A stretch of DNA of 64,000 nucleotides from Pandoraea terrigena (GTDB taxonomy: Bacteria > Pseudomonadota > Gammaproteobacteria > Burkholderiales > Burkholderiaceae). Position numbers and translations under genes: made by a program. Under the pieces are notes generated by a model. That model ran no database searches and was not told the DNA's origin. It worked only from the letters and a program-made list of their open reading frames with translations. Positions 25,677 to 35,512 of the stretch are shown piece after piece. Numbering within the stretch: the first letter of the stretch is position 1; each line of letters starts with the position of its first letter. The DNA is taken from positions 124,001 to 188,000 of the forward strand of contig NZ_CABPRU010000010.1 in NCBI RefSeq assembly GCF_902459705.1. Direction: 5' to 3'.

Positions 25677-27119
25677 TCATGCCTGGCCCACCTGGACGAT
25701 TTTCAACGTATTGGTACCACCGGGTTGTCCCATCGGCTCACCCACGGTCAGCACGATCGTGTCGCCGCGCTTGACCACCCCGCGCGAGAGCAGCAGTTGC
25801 TCCGCCTGCTTGAGCGCGTGATCGCGCTCAAGCGTGGAGTCGGCACGCATCGCGTAGACGTTGCGGTACAGGGCCATCTTGCGGTGGCTGCCGAGCTGCG
25901 AGGTCAGCGCAAAAATCGGCACATGGATCTTGTGGCGGGACAGCCACAACGCGGTCGCGCCCGATTCGGTCAGCGCCACGATGGCTTTCGCGCCAAGATG
26001 ATACGCGGTAAACAAGGCGCCGGCCGCAATCGATTGGTCGATGCGCGTAAAAGTCTGGTCGAGCCAGTCACGATCGAGTTCGACCATCTCCGAGCGCTCG
26101 GCTTCGACACAGATCGCCGCCATCGTCTCGATCGTCTCGACCGGGTACTTGCCCGCGGCGCTCTCGGCCGAGAGCATCACGGCATCGGTGCCATCGAGCA
26201 CGGCGTTGGCGACGTCCGACACTTCGGCACGGGTCGGCACCGGGTTGTGGATCATCGACTCCATCATCTGCGTGGCCGTGATGGTGGTCTTGTTCATCTC
26301 GCGCGCAAGCTTGATCATGCGCTTTTGCAACCCTGGCACCGCGGCGTTGCCCACTTCGATGGCCAGATCGCCCCGGGCGACCATGATGCAGTCCGACGCC
26401 GCCAGAATCTCTTCGAGCGCCGGAATGGCTTCCGCACGCTCGATCTTGGCGATCATCAGCGGCTTGATCCCGTACGGTTCGCCCGCCACGTTGGCCAGAC
26501 GGCGCGCCATTTCCATGTCGGTGGCGTTCTTCGGGAAGGAGACCGCGACGTAATCGGCGCCCAGCGCCATCGCGGTCTTGATGTCTTCCATGTCCTTGGC
26601 CGTGAGCGCCGGCGCCGTCAGCCCGCCGCCCTGGCGGTTGATGCCCTTGTTGTTCGACAGATCGCCGCCGACCTTCACGGTCGTATGAATCTCGCTGCCG
26701 AGCACGCGATCGACGATCAGCACGATCAGGCCGTCGTTGAGCAGCAGCACGTCGCCCGTACGCACGTCGCGCGGCAGTTCCTTGTAGTCCAGCCCAACGC
26801 GCTCGTCGTTACCGACTTCGCAGTCGGCGTCGAGGATGAACTTCGCCCCCGCCACGAGCGCGGCCTTGCCGTTCTCGAACTTGCCGACGCGAATCTTCGG
26901 GCCCTGGAGGTCGGCCATGATGGCCACTTCGCGGCCCGCCGTCTTGGCGGCCGCGCGCACCATCTCGGCGCGCTCGATGTGGTCCTGCGCCTTGCCGTGC
27001 GAGAAATTCAGGCGAACGACGTCGACGCCGGCGGCGATCATGCGCGAGAGCACTTCCGGCGTGCTCGATGCCGGACCGATGGTGGCGACGATCTTGGTGG
27101 AGCGGTTCATTACATCCAT
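25677..27119 (-). CDS. pyk: Pyruvate kinase
   Basis: This enzyme converts phosphoenolpyruvate and ADP to pyruvate and ATP. It has 480 residues from the ATG chosen here, which has GAGG eight bases upstream; the ATG three codons later (MNRSTKIVATIG) is an equally likely start. The motifs are VVRLNFSHG, IMADLQGPKIRVG, KIERAEAI (catalytic Lys), MVARGDLAIEVG and TATQMMESM with DGTDAVMLSAESAAGKYP. The C-terminal allosteric domain ends DTIVLTVGEPMGQPGGTN. It lies between pgk and fba. Confidence 0.97.
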   Translation of the reverse strand: MDVMNRSTKIVATIGPASSTPEVLSRMIAAGVDVVRLNFSHGKAQDHIERAEMVRAAAKTAGREVAIMADLQGPKIRVGKFENGKAALVAGAKFILDADCEVGNDERVGLDYKELPRDVRTGDVLLLNDGLIVLIVDRVLGSEIHTTVKVGGDLSNNKGINRQGGGLTAPALTAKDMEDIKTAMALGADYVAVSFPKNATDMEMARRLANVAGEPYGIKPLMIAKIERAEAIPALEEILAASDCIMVARGDLAIEVGNAAVPGLQKRMIKLAREMNKTTITATQMMESMIHNPVPTRAEVSDVANAVLDGTDAVMLSAESAAGKYPVETIETMAAICVEAERSEMVELDRDWLDQTFTRIDQSIAAGALFTAYHLGAKAIVALTESGATALWLSRHKIHVPIFALTSQLGSHRKMALYRNVYAMRADSTLERDHALKQAEQLLLSRGVVKRGDTIVLTVGEPMGQPGGTNTLKIVQVGQA

Positions 27120-27342
27120 CTCTTCATCCTCTTTGGGTATCAGCGCATTCGACATGACGGGCGCAAAGAGATTTGTAGCGCATTTAGGCCGCGATAGGTT
27201 AACCAAAAAGTTCGTATTGTCCGTACGAAATCGTTTGATTCGATCTTAGATGTTCGCAATAAGGCGATCAAAACCACCTCATTCGCGCCCATCCCCGATC
27301 ACCAAACCGGCCTGCGAGCCCCACTCCACCTGGCGTTAGCGA

Positions 27343-28548
27343 TCAGTTGACCTCGCCGGCGCGCTGTTGCAGTACGTCCACGGCCGGCAGCGTCTTGCCT
27401 TCGAGGAATTCGAGGAAAGCGCCGCCACCGGTCGAGATATAACTGATCTGGTCGGCAATGCCGTACTTGGCGATGGCGGCGAGCGTGTCGCCCCCCCCCG
27501 CGATCGAGAAGCCCTTGGCGGCGGCAATGGCACGCGCCAGCGTCTCGGTGCCGTGACCGAACTGGTCGAATTCGAACACGCCGACCGGGCCGTTCCACAC
27601 GATCGTGCCCGCGCCCGCCAGTTGCTCGGCCAGCTTGGCGGCCGTTTGCGGGCCGATGTCGAGAATCATGTCGTCGGCGGCCACGTCGCTGGCGGCCTTC
27701 ACCGTCGCCTCGGCCGTCGCGCTGAACTCCTTGGCGCACACGACGTCCGTCGGAATCGGCACCGAGGCGCCACGGGCGGCCATCGCGTCGATGATTGCGC
27801 GGGCCTGGCCGACCAGATCGGCTTCGGCAAGCGACTTGCCGATCGGCAGGCCGGCAGCCAGCATGAACGTGTTGGCGATGCCGCCGCCCACGATCAGGTG
27901 ATCGACCTTGTCGGCGAGCGACTGCAGGATGGTGAGCTTGGTGGAGACCTTGGAGCCGGCAACAATGGCCACCAGCGGACGGGCCGGGGCGTTCAGTGCC
28001 TTGCCGAGCGCTTCGAGTTCGGCGGCGAGCAGCGGGCCGGCGCAGGCGACCGGCGCATACTTGGCGATGCCGTGCGTCGTGGCTTCGGCGCGGTGGGCTG
28101 TGCCAAACGCGTCGTTCACATACACATCGCACAGCGCGGCCATCTTCTGCGCCAGTTCGTCGTTGTCCTTCTTCTCGCCCTTGTTGACGCGGCAGTTCTC
28201 CAGCAGCACGACCGTGCCCGGCGCCACATCGAAGCCGCCGTCGACCCAGTTGGCGATCAGCTTCACCTCGCGGCCCAGCAGTTCGGACAGGCGTTGCGCG
28301 ACCGGCGCGAGCGAGTCGGCGGGCTTGAATTCGCCTTCCGTCGGACGCCCCAGGTGCGACGTGACCATCACGGCGGCACCGGCGTCGAGCGCCATCTGAA
28401 TGGCCGGCACCGAGGCGCGGATACGCGTGTCTTCCGTGATGCGACCCGCATCGTCTTGCGGCACGTTCATATCGGCGCGGATGAAGACTCGCTTGCCTGC
28501 CAGGCGGCCCTGGGCGATCAAATCGGAAAGACGTACGACGGAAGCCAT
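27343..28548 (-). CDS. pgk: Phosphoglycerate kinase
   Basis: The protein has 401 residues. It transfers phosphate from 1,3-bisphosphoglycerate to ADP. Landmarks are [59 protein letters not shown] and the C-terminal nucleotide site [13 protein letters not shown] with [14 protein letters not shown]. It is the first gene of the pgk-pyk-fba set; each gene has a spacer over 100 bp, so internal promoters are possible. Confidence 0.97.
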   Translation of the reverse strand: MASVVRLSDLIAQGRLAGKRVFIRADMNVPQDDAGRITEDTRIRASVPAIQMALDAGAAVMVTSHLGRPTEGEFKPADSLAPVAQRLSELLGREVKLIANWVDGGFDVAPGTVVLLENCRVNKGEKKDNDELAQKMAALCDVYVNDAFGTAHRAEATTHGIAKYAPVACAGPLLAAELEALGKALNAPARPLVAIVAGSKVSTKLTILQSLADKVDHLIVGGGIANTFMLAAGLPIGKSLAEADLVGQARAIIDAMAARGASVPIPTDVVCAKEFSATAEATVKAASDVAADDMILDIGPQTAAKLAEQLAGAGTIVWNGPVGVFEFDQFGHGTETLARAIAAAKGFSIAGGGDTLAAIAKYGIADQISYISTGGGAFLEFLEGKTLPAVDVLQQRAGEVN

Positions 28549-28634
28549 GAGAATCCGGAATAAATGGTGGGAAAAACCGACATTTTAACTGATCCGACCG
28601 TCCGGATGCCCATTTTGGCGGGCGAAGGTTCCGC

Positions 28635-28958
28635 CTACAGAAACAGGCGGCCGACTGTGTAGACCGCCATGCCGACGACAATCATCTCGATCATGTTGCG
28701 TCGCCAGACGAACCAGCCGGTGGCAGCCACGGCGGCGGCCAGCCTGGGGTTGTGCAGATGCAGCGAGAACTGGTGATCGAGCAGCAGCACCTCGGGCACC
28801 ACGATCACGGCGAGGGCCGCCGCCGGGGCGTAGCGCAGGGCGCGCTGCAGGCGCTGCGGCAGCGTCACGCGGTCCCCCGCGAGCAGGAAGAACGTGCGCG
28901 TGATGATCGTGATGACCGTCATCGCCACGAAGGCAAACCAGGTTTCGAAGGCGCTCAT
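28635..28958 (-). CDS. azlD: Branched-chain amino acid exporter small subunit, AzlD type
   Basis: This is a 107-residue membrane protein with four hydrophobic segments, the usual size for AzlD. Recognisable regions are MTVITIITRTFFLLAGDRV and RALRYAPAAALAVIVVPEVL. It works with AzlC in efflux of branched-chain amino acids. Its ATG overlaps the TGA of azlC (ATGA), a typical azlCD coupling. Confidence 0.92.
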   Translation of the reverse strand: MSAFETWFAFVAMTVITIITRTFFLLAGDRVTLPQRLQRALRYAPAAALAVIVVPEVLLLDHQFSLHLHNPRLAAAVAATGWFVWRRNMIEMIVVGMAVYTVGRLFL

Positions 28959-29809
28959 GAGCCACGCTCCCCGGAATTGCGCGTCTGGGCGCCGTCACGC
29001 GGGGGGCCGTCGTGCGAGGCCGTCGGCGAGTTGGCAAGTGCGAGCCGCCTTGCGTGACGCGCGGTGAGTTCGTCGCAAACCATGCCGGCCGCAAGCGCGC
29101 CGACCACCCCGAGCACGAGATTGAGCCGGTAGGGCAAATCGAAGGCGAGCAGGCCGACGACCGACGCGAGGGTGACCGCCAGCATCGTCGAACGGCTGGT
29201 GATCGTGTGGACCATCATGGGAATGAGGGCGAGTGTGCCCGCGAAGGCGAGGCCCCAGCTATCCGGCACGAGCGCACCAAGCATGATGCCGAGAATCGAC
29301 GACACCTGCCAGACCGCCCAGTTGCTGAGCGCGATGCCGTAATAGGTGCCCTCCTTGCCGGGAACGTAGCCGCTCGCGAATTTCTGGTTCATGAACATCA
29401 CGAAGCCGAGATCGCCGTTCACGTACCCGAGCACGATGCGTCGCGGTAGCGACAAATAAGAGAAATGCGGCTGGAGCGCGGCGCTGAAGATCACGAAGCG
29501 CAGGTTGACGATGCCGACCGTGAGCAGAATCGTCCACAACGGCATTCCGGCGGCGAAGAGCGGCAACGACGCTAATTGGGCCGACCCGGCGTAGAGCATC
29601 AGGCTCATGCCGATGGCTTGTGGCACTGTCAGGATCGATTTGCCCATGGCGACCCCGGTCACGAGTCCCCACGAGAAGATGGCAGGCAAGAGCGGCGAAA
29701 TAATGCGGAAACCGGCCCTGAACCCGTCACGTTCAGCGGCTGGCAGACGAAGCATTGGCATGGTCGGCTGGGGGGCGAGCACCGAGGCGTTCGGCGCAGT
29801 GTCTGGCAT
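28955..29809 (-). CDS. azlC: Branched-chain amino acid exporter large subunit, AzlC type
   Basis: This inner-membrane permease has 284 residues from the start chosen (MPDTAPNASVL). Upstream in-frame ATGs up to 29914 exist and the start is uncertain because no ribosome site stands out. Family landmarks are FRAGFRIISPLLPAIFSWGL, LMLYAGSAQLASLPL and GIVNLRFVIFSAALQP. The C-terminal tail is hydrophilic. A perfect minus-strand TATAAT at 29939-29934 may be its -10. It forms azlCD with the overlapping downstream gene. Confidence 0.92.
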   Translation of the reverse strand: MPDTAPNASVLAPQPTMPMLRLPAAERDGFRAGFRIISPLLPAIFSWGLVTGVAMGKSILTVPQAIGMSLMLYAGSAQLASLPLFAAGMPLWTILLTVGIVNLRFVIFSAALQPHFSYLSLPRRIVLGYVNGDLGFVMFMNQKFASGYVPGKEGTYYGIALSNWAVWQVSSILGIMLGALVPDSWGLAFAGTLALIPMMVHTITSRSTMLAVTLASVVGLLAFDLPYRLNLVLGVVGALAAGMVCDELTARHARRLALANSPTASHDGPPRDGAQTRNSGERGS

Positions 29810-30210
29810 TGCGGGGCAAAGCGGTCCCGACGGCGCCCGGCACGCCCTCGATGACCGCTGGCGGTCATGACGCCCGCCAGGGTTGCCGGAATGTCTCCTG
29901 AATATCGTCATCATTGGCGGCGAACGTCAGGCCATTATAGCCAGGGTAAATAGTTACTTACTACGTGGAAAGCGCGTATCCGAGCGTTTTTACAGACGCA
30001 ACCTGCGCGGTGTCGCGTACGCGCCACGCGGGGGCATCGAGCATGACGAGATGGGAGGCGTGGCAAGGCCGCAGGCACGGCGAGCCGTCCGCAAAGGGCT
30101 GCGGCTGCTTTACAATAGCGTCTTTCGGCGAGCGTGCGGGCGGCGGTTTCGTCCCTTGCACCGGCCATGCAATCCCCAACATCCCGAATACCTATCACGG
30201 TCCGAACCCC
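29810..30210. other. Divergent intergenic region azlC / zinc-finger gene
   Basis: A 400-bp stretch with a minus-strand TATAAT (29939-29934) towards azlC and a plus-strand TACAAT (30111-30116) towards the zinc-finger gene. Nothing else was recognised. Confidence 0.45.
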
Positions 30211-30408
30211 ATGAGCGAAGTCAAACAAATGCCGGTTGTCGAAGTCGGCGCCGAAGATCTGCCGGTCCATTGCCCGAATCCGAAGATGGAGGCCTGGAGC
30301 GCCCATCCGCGCGTGTTCATCGATGTGACCCACGGCGAAGCCGCTTGCCCGTACTGCGGCACGCGTTATCGCGTGAAGGCCGGCGTGGTGCTCAAGGGTC
30401 ACCACTGA
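30211..30408 (+). CDS. CHCC-type zinc-finger protein
   Basis: The protein has 65 residues. Cys21, His32, Cys46 and Cys49 (HCPNPKMEAWSAHPR and EAACPYCGTRYR) form the zf-CHCC pattern related to the mitochondrial complex I subunit NDUFS6. The precise role in bacteria is unknown; it may have a role in respiratory-complex or Fe-S assembly. It lies 111 bp before waaF, as in other Burkholderiales. Confidence 0.9.
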   Translation: MSEVKQMPVVEVGAEDLPVHCPNPKMEAWSAHPRVFIDVTHGEAACPYCGTRYRVKAGVVLKGHH

Positions 30409-30519
30409 GCCGCCTGCCGTTGCCCCGACCGGCCGGGCGCAGCCCGCTGCTGTTGAGATGCGCCCCCCGGTTGCCTGTCCGTTTCATCGCAACGCTTAAC
30501 GTTTAGAGTCTCCGCCACG

Positions 30520-31545
30520 ATGCATAAAGCCTTGGTGATCGCCCCCAACTGGATTGGGGACGCGCTGATGGCGCAGCCGTTGTTCACCCTGCTCAAGCGC
30601 CTGCATCCGCGTCTGACCATCGACGCGATCGCGCCGAGCTGGGTCGCCCCGGTTCTGGAACGCATGCCGGAGATTTCGCGCGTCGTCGCCACCGACCTCG
30701 CGCACGGCAAGTTGCAGCCGCTGGAGCGCTACCGGCTCGCGAGCGTGCTCGCCGACGAGGGTTACGATGCCGCCTATGTGCTGCCGAACTCCCTGAAATC
30801 GTCGCTGATTCCGTGGCTGGCGCGCATTCCGTTGCGCATCGGCTACAAGGGCGAGCAGCGCTACGGCCTGCTCAACGTGCGTCACGCCAATCCGCGCAAG
30901 GACGAGCGAGCGCCGATGGTACGGCACTACGCCGCGCTCGCGTTCGCGCCCGGGGCCAAGTTGCCCGAGACGCTGCCGACGCCGCGCATCGACGCCGACC
31001 TGAACGAGTCGGCGCGTGTCTTCGCGCGCTTCGGGCTAGATCTGCGCGTACCGCTCGTGGTGTTCTGCCCGGGGGCCGAATTCGGACCGGCCAAGCGCTG
31101 GCCACCGGGCCACTTTGGGCAGCTTGCCCAGTTGGTTCGCCGCTCGTTCCCGTATGCGCAGATCATCGCGCTCGGCTCGGGCAAGGATGGCGCGCTGGCG
31201 CAGCAAATCGCCGCCGACGCCCCGTTCGTGCGCAACCTGTGCGGGCAGACGTCGCTGGCCGAGGCGTGCGCGCTCCTGGCACGCGCCAATGCGGTGGTGA
31301 GCAACGACTCGGGGCTGATGCATGTGACGGCAGCGTTGCGTCGCCCGCAGATCGCCCTGTTCGGTTCGTCCGATCCGCGCCACACGCCGCCGCTGTCCGA
31401 CCAGGCGCACATCCTGTGGCTACAATTGGAGTGCAGTCCGTGTTTTGCCCGCGAGTGTCCCCTGGGCCACACACGCTGCCTCAATGAGCTGATGCCCGAG
31501 CACGTGTTCGCGAATTTGCGCAACATCCTGCTCACGCAGCGCTGA
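30520..31545 (+). CDS. waaF: Lipopolysaccharide heptosyltransferase II
   Basis: This enzyme adds the second L-glycero-D-manno-heptose to the inner core of LPS. It is a glycosyltransferase family 9 protein of 341 residues. The N-terminus ALVIAPNWIGDALMAQPLF and the donor-binding region VVFCPGAEFGPAKRWPPGHF are characteristic of WaaF, as is AVVSNDSGLMHVTAAL. A Cys-rich segment, QLECSPCFARECPLGHTRC, near the end is typical. It acts at the cytoplasmic face of the inner membrane. Confidence 0.95.
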   Translation: MHKALVIAPNWIGDALMAQPLFTLLKRLHPRLTIDAIAPSWVAPVLERMPEISRVVATDLAHGKLQPLERYRLASVLADEGYDAAYVLPNSLKSSLIPWLARIPLRIGYKGEQRYGLLNVRHANPRKDERAPMVRHYAALAFAPGAKLPETLPTPRIDADLNESARVFARFGLDLRVPLVVFCPGAEFGPAKRWPPGHFGQLAQLVRRSFPYAQIIALGSGKDGALAQQIAADAPFVRNLCGQTSLAEACALLARANAVVSNDSGLMHVTAALRRPQIALFGSSDPRHTPPLSDQAHILWLQLECSPCFARECPLGHTRCLNELMPEHVFANLRNILLTQR

Positions 31546-31605
31546 TCCGGCCCATGGCAGTGCTGACTTCAGCCCGATTCCGGTAACACTCAACGGTACA
31601 TCCCC

Positions 31606-32061
31606 ATGCCACGTTTTGTCCGTCTGTTCGATGCCGCCAGTGAAACCATCACGGCCTTTTATGACGCACTGCGCCGTGGGCAGACGGATCGCGCCATGTC
31701 GCTGTGGGCAAACGAGGATTTCGTCAGCTACATTCGCGCCGATGGCACCCGCTGGGACGGTCTGGAGCAGATCCGCAACGGTCTGGTCGCCCAGTTCACG
31801 CAGAGCGTGGTGCTCATCGATTCGCTGGACACGACCGAGTACGACACCGTGGGCACCGTCGTGCACACGGCGACCGAAGCGATGCGCGTCGGCAAGGAAG
31901 ACGCAGGCCAGACGACGGCCCAGCTCATCCACACGACTTACGTGCTGGTGCACGAGCAGGGCGACTGGCGCTTCGCCCATATCCACTCCAGCCCGTTGCC
32001 GCCGCATGCCGTCGAGCAGTTCAGCCTGATGATGCATGCCCGTCCGGACGGACTGCACTGA
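31606..32061 (+). CDS. NTF2/SnoaL-like fold protein
   Basis: The protein has 151 residues. The sequence, with ETITAFYDALRRGQTDRAMS at the N-terminus and HTTYVLVHEQGDWRFAHIHSSPLP at the end, matches the nuclear-transport-factor-2/ketosteroid-isomerase-like superfamily. No catalytic residues can be assigned. It is 60 bp after waaF and 16 bp before the hydrolase gene, so it may be co-expressed with them. Confidence 0.85.
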   Translation: MPRFVRLFDAASETITAFYDALRRGQTDRAMSLWANEDFVSYIRADGTRWDGLEQIRNGLVAQFTQSVVLIDSLDTTEYDTVGTVVHTATEAMRVGKEDAGQTTAQLIHTTYVLVHEQGDWRFAHIHSSPLPPHAVEQFSLMMHARPDGLH

Positions 32062-32077
32062 CCATTACGGTACGACC

Positions 32078-33109
32078 ATGACGGCGCGCCCCGCGACGTT
32101 TCTCCCCCCGGATTACCGGCCGCCGCGGTGGCTGCCCGACGGGCATAGCCAGACGATCTACCCGGCACTGCTGGGTCGTCGCCCGCACGTGGAATTCCGG
32201 CGCGAGACGTGGGACACGCCCGACGGCGACTTCGTCGATGTCGACTGGCTGGTCGCACCGCCCGCGGCGCAGAAAGCGCCGCCCGCGCCGGAAGCGCTTG
32301 TGGAGACGCCGCTCGTCGTCCTGTTTCATGGATTGGAAGGTGGGTCCGGCAGCCATTACGCCCGCACCCTGATGCGCGAAGTCGAAGCGCAGGGATGGCG
32401 CGGCGTGATCCCCCACTTCCGCAGTTGCAGCGGCCGCATGAACCGCGCGCCGCGCTTCTATCACTCCGGCGACAGCACCGAGGTCGACTGGATGCTCCGA
32501 CGACTGCGGGCGAACACGTCCGGCCCGATTTTTGCGGCGGGCGTGTCGCTGGGCGGCAATGTGCTGCTGCGCTGGCTCGGCGAGCGCGAGGGGCACGCCG
32601 CGCAGGTAGTGAGCGCCGCGTGCGCGATTTCGGCGCCGCTCGATTTGCGGGCGGGTGGACTGGCGCTCTCGCACGGGTTCAACATGGTGTACACGCGCAA
32701 TTTCCTGGGCACGCTCAAGAAGAAGGCGCTCGCCAAGCTCGACCAATACCCCGGGCTTTACGATCGCGACCGGATGATGGCCGCGCGCGATCTCGGCGAG
32801 TTCGATCATGTGGTCACGGCGCCGTTGCACGGCTATCACAGCGCGTTCGACTACTATACGCGTGCGTCGAGCAAGCCGATTCTGCCGGCCATCGAAGTGC
32901 CTACGCTGGTCATCAATGCCCGCAACGACCCGTTCCAGCCGGCGCATGTCTTGCCGGGTGACGACGATGTCGGGCAACACGTGCGGCTCCTGCAACCGGC
33001 GCACGGTGGGCACGTCGGCTTCATGAGCGGGCCGTTTCCGGGCGGCATGACGTGGATGCCGCACACGGTCATCGACTATTTCCGTCAATTTTTGCCGAAT
33101 CCGGCCTGA
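32078..33109 (+). CDS. Alpha/beta hydrolase, YheT family
   Basis: The protein has 343 residues. YheT-family features are YRPPRWLPDGHSQTIYPALL at the N-terminus, VLFHGLEGGSGSHYA (oxyanion region), the nucleophile elbow AAGVSLGGNVLLRWLG and the C-terminal catalytic His in PAHGGHVGFM. The likely acid is the Asp of NARNDPFQPA. Substrate unknown, probably a lipid or short ester. It is followed 9 bp later by a small conserved gene that accompanies it in related genomes. Confidence 0.92.
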   Translation: MTARPATFLPPDYRPPRWLPDGHSQTIYPALLGRRPHVEFRRETWDTPDGDFVDVDWLVAPPAAQKAPPAPEALVETPLVVLFHGLEGGSGSHYARTLMREVEAQGWRGVIPHFRSCSGRMNRAPRFYHSGDSTEVDWMLRRLRANTSGPIFAAGVSLGGNVLLRWLGEREGHAAQVVSAACAISAPLDLRAGGLALSHGFNMVYTRNFLGTLKKKALAKLDQYPGLYDRDRMMAARDLGEFDHVVTAPLHGYHSAFDYYTRASSKPILPAIEVPTLVINARNDPFQPAHVLPGDDDVGQHVRLLQPAHGGHVGFMSGPFPGGMTWMPHTVIDYFRQFLPNPA

Positions 33110-33118
33110 GGGTGCCAC

Positions 33119-33784
33119 ATGGATGAGATCGTTCAACAAGCGATGGCCAAGTGGCCCAACGTCCCGCATTGCTACGGCTGGCTCGCCCTCGACCGGCGCG
33201 GTCAGTGGCGCATGCGCGACGAAGCGGCGCAGGCAGCGGGCACGGCCGGCGATCCGATTCGTCACGAGGCGCTGCTGGCGTTCATCGCACGCAATTACGC
33301 TAGCGACGACGCCGGGCAGTGGTACTTTCAGAACGGGCCGCAACGCGTGTACGTCGCGCTCGCGTATGCACCGTTCGTGGTACGGCTGACGTGGGATGCG
33401 GCGGCGAACGACGGTCGCGGCGCGCCGGTGTTGACGGATCAACTGGGCCGCGCGTTCGTGCCGCAGGCATGCCTGCTCGACGAGGATGGCAATGTCGCGT
33501 TCGTGGGCGCGGCGTCCGGTGGCGAGGGGGGAGGGACATCGACGCCGAGCGCGCCGCTCGCGTTGCTGCACGATCACGACATCGACCTGCTCACGCAGGT
33601 ATCCGATCTGACGCAGGCGTTCGAGATTGCGCAGACGTCGGACGATACCGCTGACGCCAAGGGCGCCGTGCGACTGCATTGGCGCAACGGCGACTCGCTG
33701 CCGTTCGCGACGGTCCATGCGGGTACCCTGCCGCAGACGTATGGGTTCGAGCGGGACCCGCAGGCCGACAATCAATCCGCCTGA
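33119..33784 (+). CDS. Conserved hypothetical protein (DUF-type, Burkholderiales)
   Basis: The protein has 221 residues. I recognise it only as a conserved soluble protein found next to YheT hydrolases in Burkholderiales. The N-terminus, MAKWPNVPHCYGWLALDRRG followed by QWRMRDEAAQ, is the best-conserved part. The C-terminus contains ATVHAGTLPQTYGFERDP. It has no signal peptide, membrane segment or catalytic motif. It ends 12 bp before the convergent MFS gene. Confidence 0.8.
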   Translation: MDEIVQQAMAKWPNVPHCYGWLALDRRGQWRMRDEAAQAAGTAGDPIRHEALLAFIARNYASDDAGQWYFQNGPQRVYVALAYAPFVVRLTWDAAANDGRGAPVLTDQLGRAFVPQACLLDEDGNVAFVGAASGGEGGGTSTPSAPLALLHDHDIDLLTQVSDLTQAFEIAQTSDDTADAKGAVRLHWRNGDSLPFATVHAGTLPQTYGFERDPQADNQSA

Positions 33785-33796
33785 GTCGTTGCGCCA

Positions 33797-35089
33797 TTAC
33801 GCCGCGACATCACGTCGCACTGACTCGGCCTCACCAAATACCTCGGGATATCGGTTCGTATAGAAGCGCTCGACGCCATCGCCGACGTCGTTCTCGCCAA
33901 GCAAAATCCACGGCTCACGCGCGAGACACGACGCCAATCCGGCGATGCAGACCAGCCCGCCGTACAACCACCATCCCCCACTCATGTTGCCCAAAGCGTT
34001 CGCGGCACCGTAAAGTGTGAATGACAGCATGCTCGCCATCTGTCCCGCCAGCAGCGTTGCGCTCGCGACTCTAACCCGCACGGAAGATGGCATCGCAATC
34101 ACCCGCCGATCGATGCCGTTCATGGACAGACACGCACCGAACACGCCAGCCGACATCAAGCACCCACCCAGTGCGGCAACGGAATCGACAGCCGTTGCCA
34201 CGGCAAGACTAGCGCCCAGCGCCGCCCAAATCGCAATGTAACCCAGCCTGTGTTGCAGTGCGCCGAAGAGGATAGGGTGAAAAACAACAACCCCTGCAAT
34301 CGATCCGACGACGAATGCGGCAATCAACCAACCGACCTGCGCGTCCGGTAGTGTCGCGTGTTGAACGAGTTGAGGAATCAGCATCGGAACGATCCCTGCC
34401 GTCGCGATAACCAGCAACATGTCGCAGAGCGTGAAGAAGCGTTCCGCCGGCAACCGGATTTTCAGTGTAAATCCAGCAAACGCACGACGAAACCATGTTC
34501 TCGCGGGGGCAGGTGCTGACGTCCCGATCCCGGACATCGAAGGCAGTACTGGAAGTCGTGACAGCAGGGGCAGTAAAGCGCCCCCGAACAATGCAACACA
34601 CCACAAAGCGTATTGGTGAGTGCTGAGTAGTAAGGCGGCGCCGGCGAACAACGGCCCGATAATACGACCGAGATTGACCGTAACCCGCTTCAGGCGGAAC
34701 GCGGATAACACACGCGCTTTCTCGACAAGCTCCGCCGGGTAGATGCTAAGTAGCGGTTGTAAGACGGCGAAGGCGGCGACCGCCACCATGTCATTCACTA
34801 TCCAAAAAGTGACGCTATGCGTTGCACTTGCAATCACCAGCCGCGACACGCCGCATAGCACGATGATCACACATGCCCAGCGCAGGACCTTACTGCGGGA
34901 CAACCCCTCAGTCCATGAAGCCGCCACCGGCAGCGCGATGAAGGCACTTGTGGCGAGCGCTATCTCGTACGCTACGACGCCCGCGGTGCCGAAGCGGCCG
35001 AGCAATACGATGGGAACCATTGCGTTCCACATGCCTAGGTAGGCCGCAAGGAAAAAATCCAACGACAGGTAAACGCGGAATGGGGACAC
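33797..35089 (-). CDS. Major facilitator superfamily transporter
   Basis: The protein has 430 residues and about 12 hydrophobic helices, with a basic loop after the second and a long cytoplasmic loop around residues 190-210. The substrate cannot be assigned; the general shape fits a drug or metabolite exporter. The start is GTG (MSPFRVYLSLDFFLAAYLG) without a good ribosome site, so translation may depend on the upstream 120-residue gene 60 bp away. Base composition is lower in GC than the neighbouring genes, suggesting acquisition. Confidence 0.8.
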   Translation of the reverse strand: MSPFRVYLSLDFFLAAYLGMWNAMVPIVLLGRFGTAGVVAYEIALATSAFIALPVAASWTEGLSRSKVLRWACVIIVLCGVSRLVIASATHSVTFWIVNDMVAVAAFAVLQPLLSIYPAELVEKARVLSAFRLKRVTVNLGRIIGPLFAGAALLLSTHQYALWCVALFGGALLPLLSRLPVLPSMSGIGTSAPAPARTWFRRAFAGFTLKIRLPAERFFTLCDMLLVIATAGIVPMLIPQLVQHATLPDAQVGWLIAAFVVGSIAGVVVFHPILFGALQHRLGYIAIWAALGASLAVATAVDSVAALGGCLMSAGVFGACLSMNGIDRRVIAMPSSVRVRVASATLLAGQMASMLSFTLYGAANALGNMSGGWWLYGGLVCIAGLASCLAREPWILLGENDVGDGVERFYTNRYPEVFGEAESVRRDVAA

Positions 35090-35149
35090 GGTGCGAGGTC
35101 AAAGAGCAACCACGACCGAACGTCGGCCGTGGCAGCCACTAGGCGAATG

Positions 35150-35512
35150 TTAGCGGGCGGCTACGAAATGCTCGACATTGGCGTCGACCCAATCGACACC
35201 AAATTGCTTCAGCAATCGCGTATGCATGTTGTTTAAATAGACATCCCGATGCTCGGAAAAATACTTGGCATCAAACCAGCGCACACCAAAGTACAAGGTA
35301 TTCCCCCGAATTCCGACTGGATTTTGCCAATCGTATTGGACGTCCTCCTCTGGCCGCAAGCTCAGCCGAAGATCAGACTTACGAATCTCTTCGACACATT
35401 GGCGCAGGTTATCGCGGTCGCCAAACTTGATTCGGCATTTCGTTAAAGCAACAATCGGCTTGTTAATGGGTCGCTCGTTGTCTATCACGACTTCGTACTG
35501 GCAATTCTCCAT
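35150..35512 (-). CDS. Unknown 120-residue protein in a low-GC patch
   Basis: I do not recognise this protein. It is soluble and charged, without signal or membrane segment, and has features such as KCRIKFGDRDNLRQCVEEIR and TLYFGVRWFDAKYFSEHRD. Its GC content is clearly below that of the surrounding genes. A weak GGTGAAG lies before the ATG. It precedes the MFS gene on the same strand with a 60-bp gap, so the pair is probably one operon. An accessory enzyme or immunity-like partner of the transporter is possible, but nothing in the sequence proves it. Confidence 0.6.
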   Translation of the reverse strand: MENCQYEVVIDNERPINKPIVALTKCRIKFGDRDNLRQCVEEIRKSDLRLSLRPEEDVQYDWQNPVGIRGNTLYFGVRWFDAKYFSEHRDVYLNNMHTRLLKQFGVDWVDANVEHFVAAR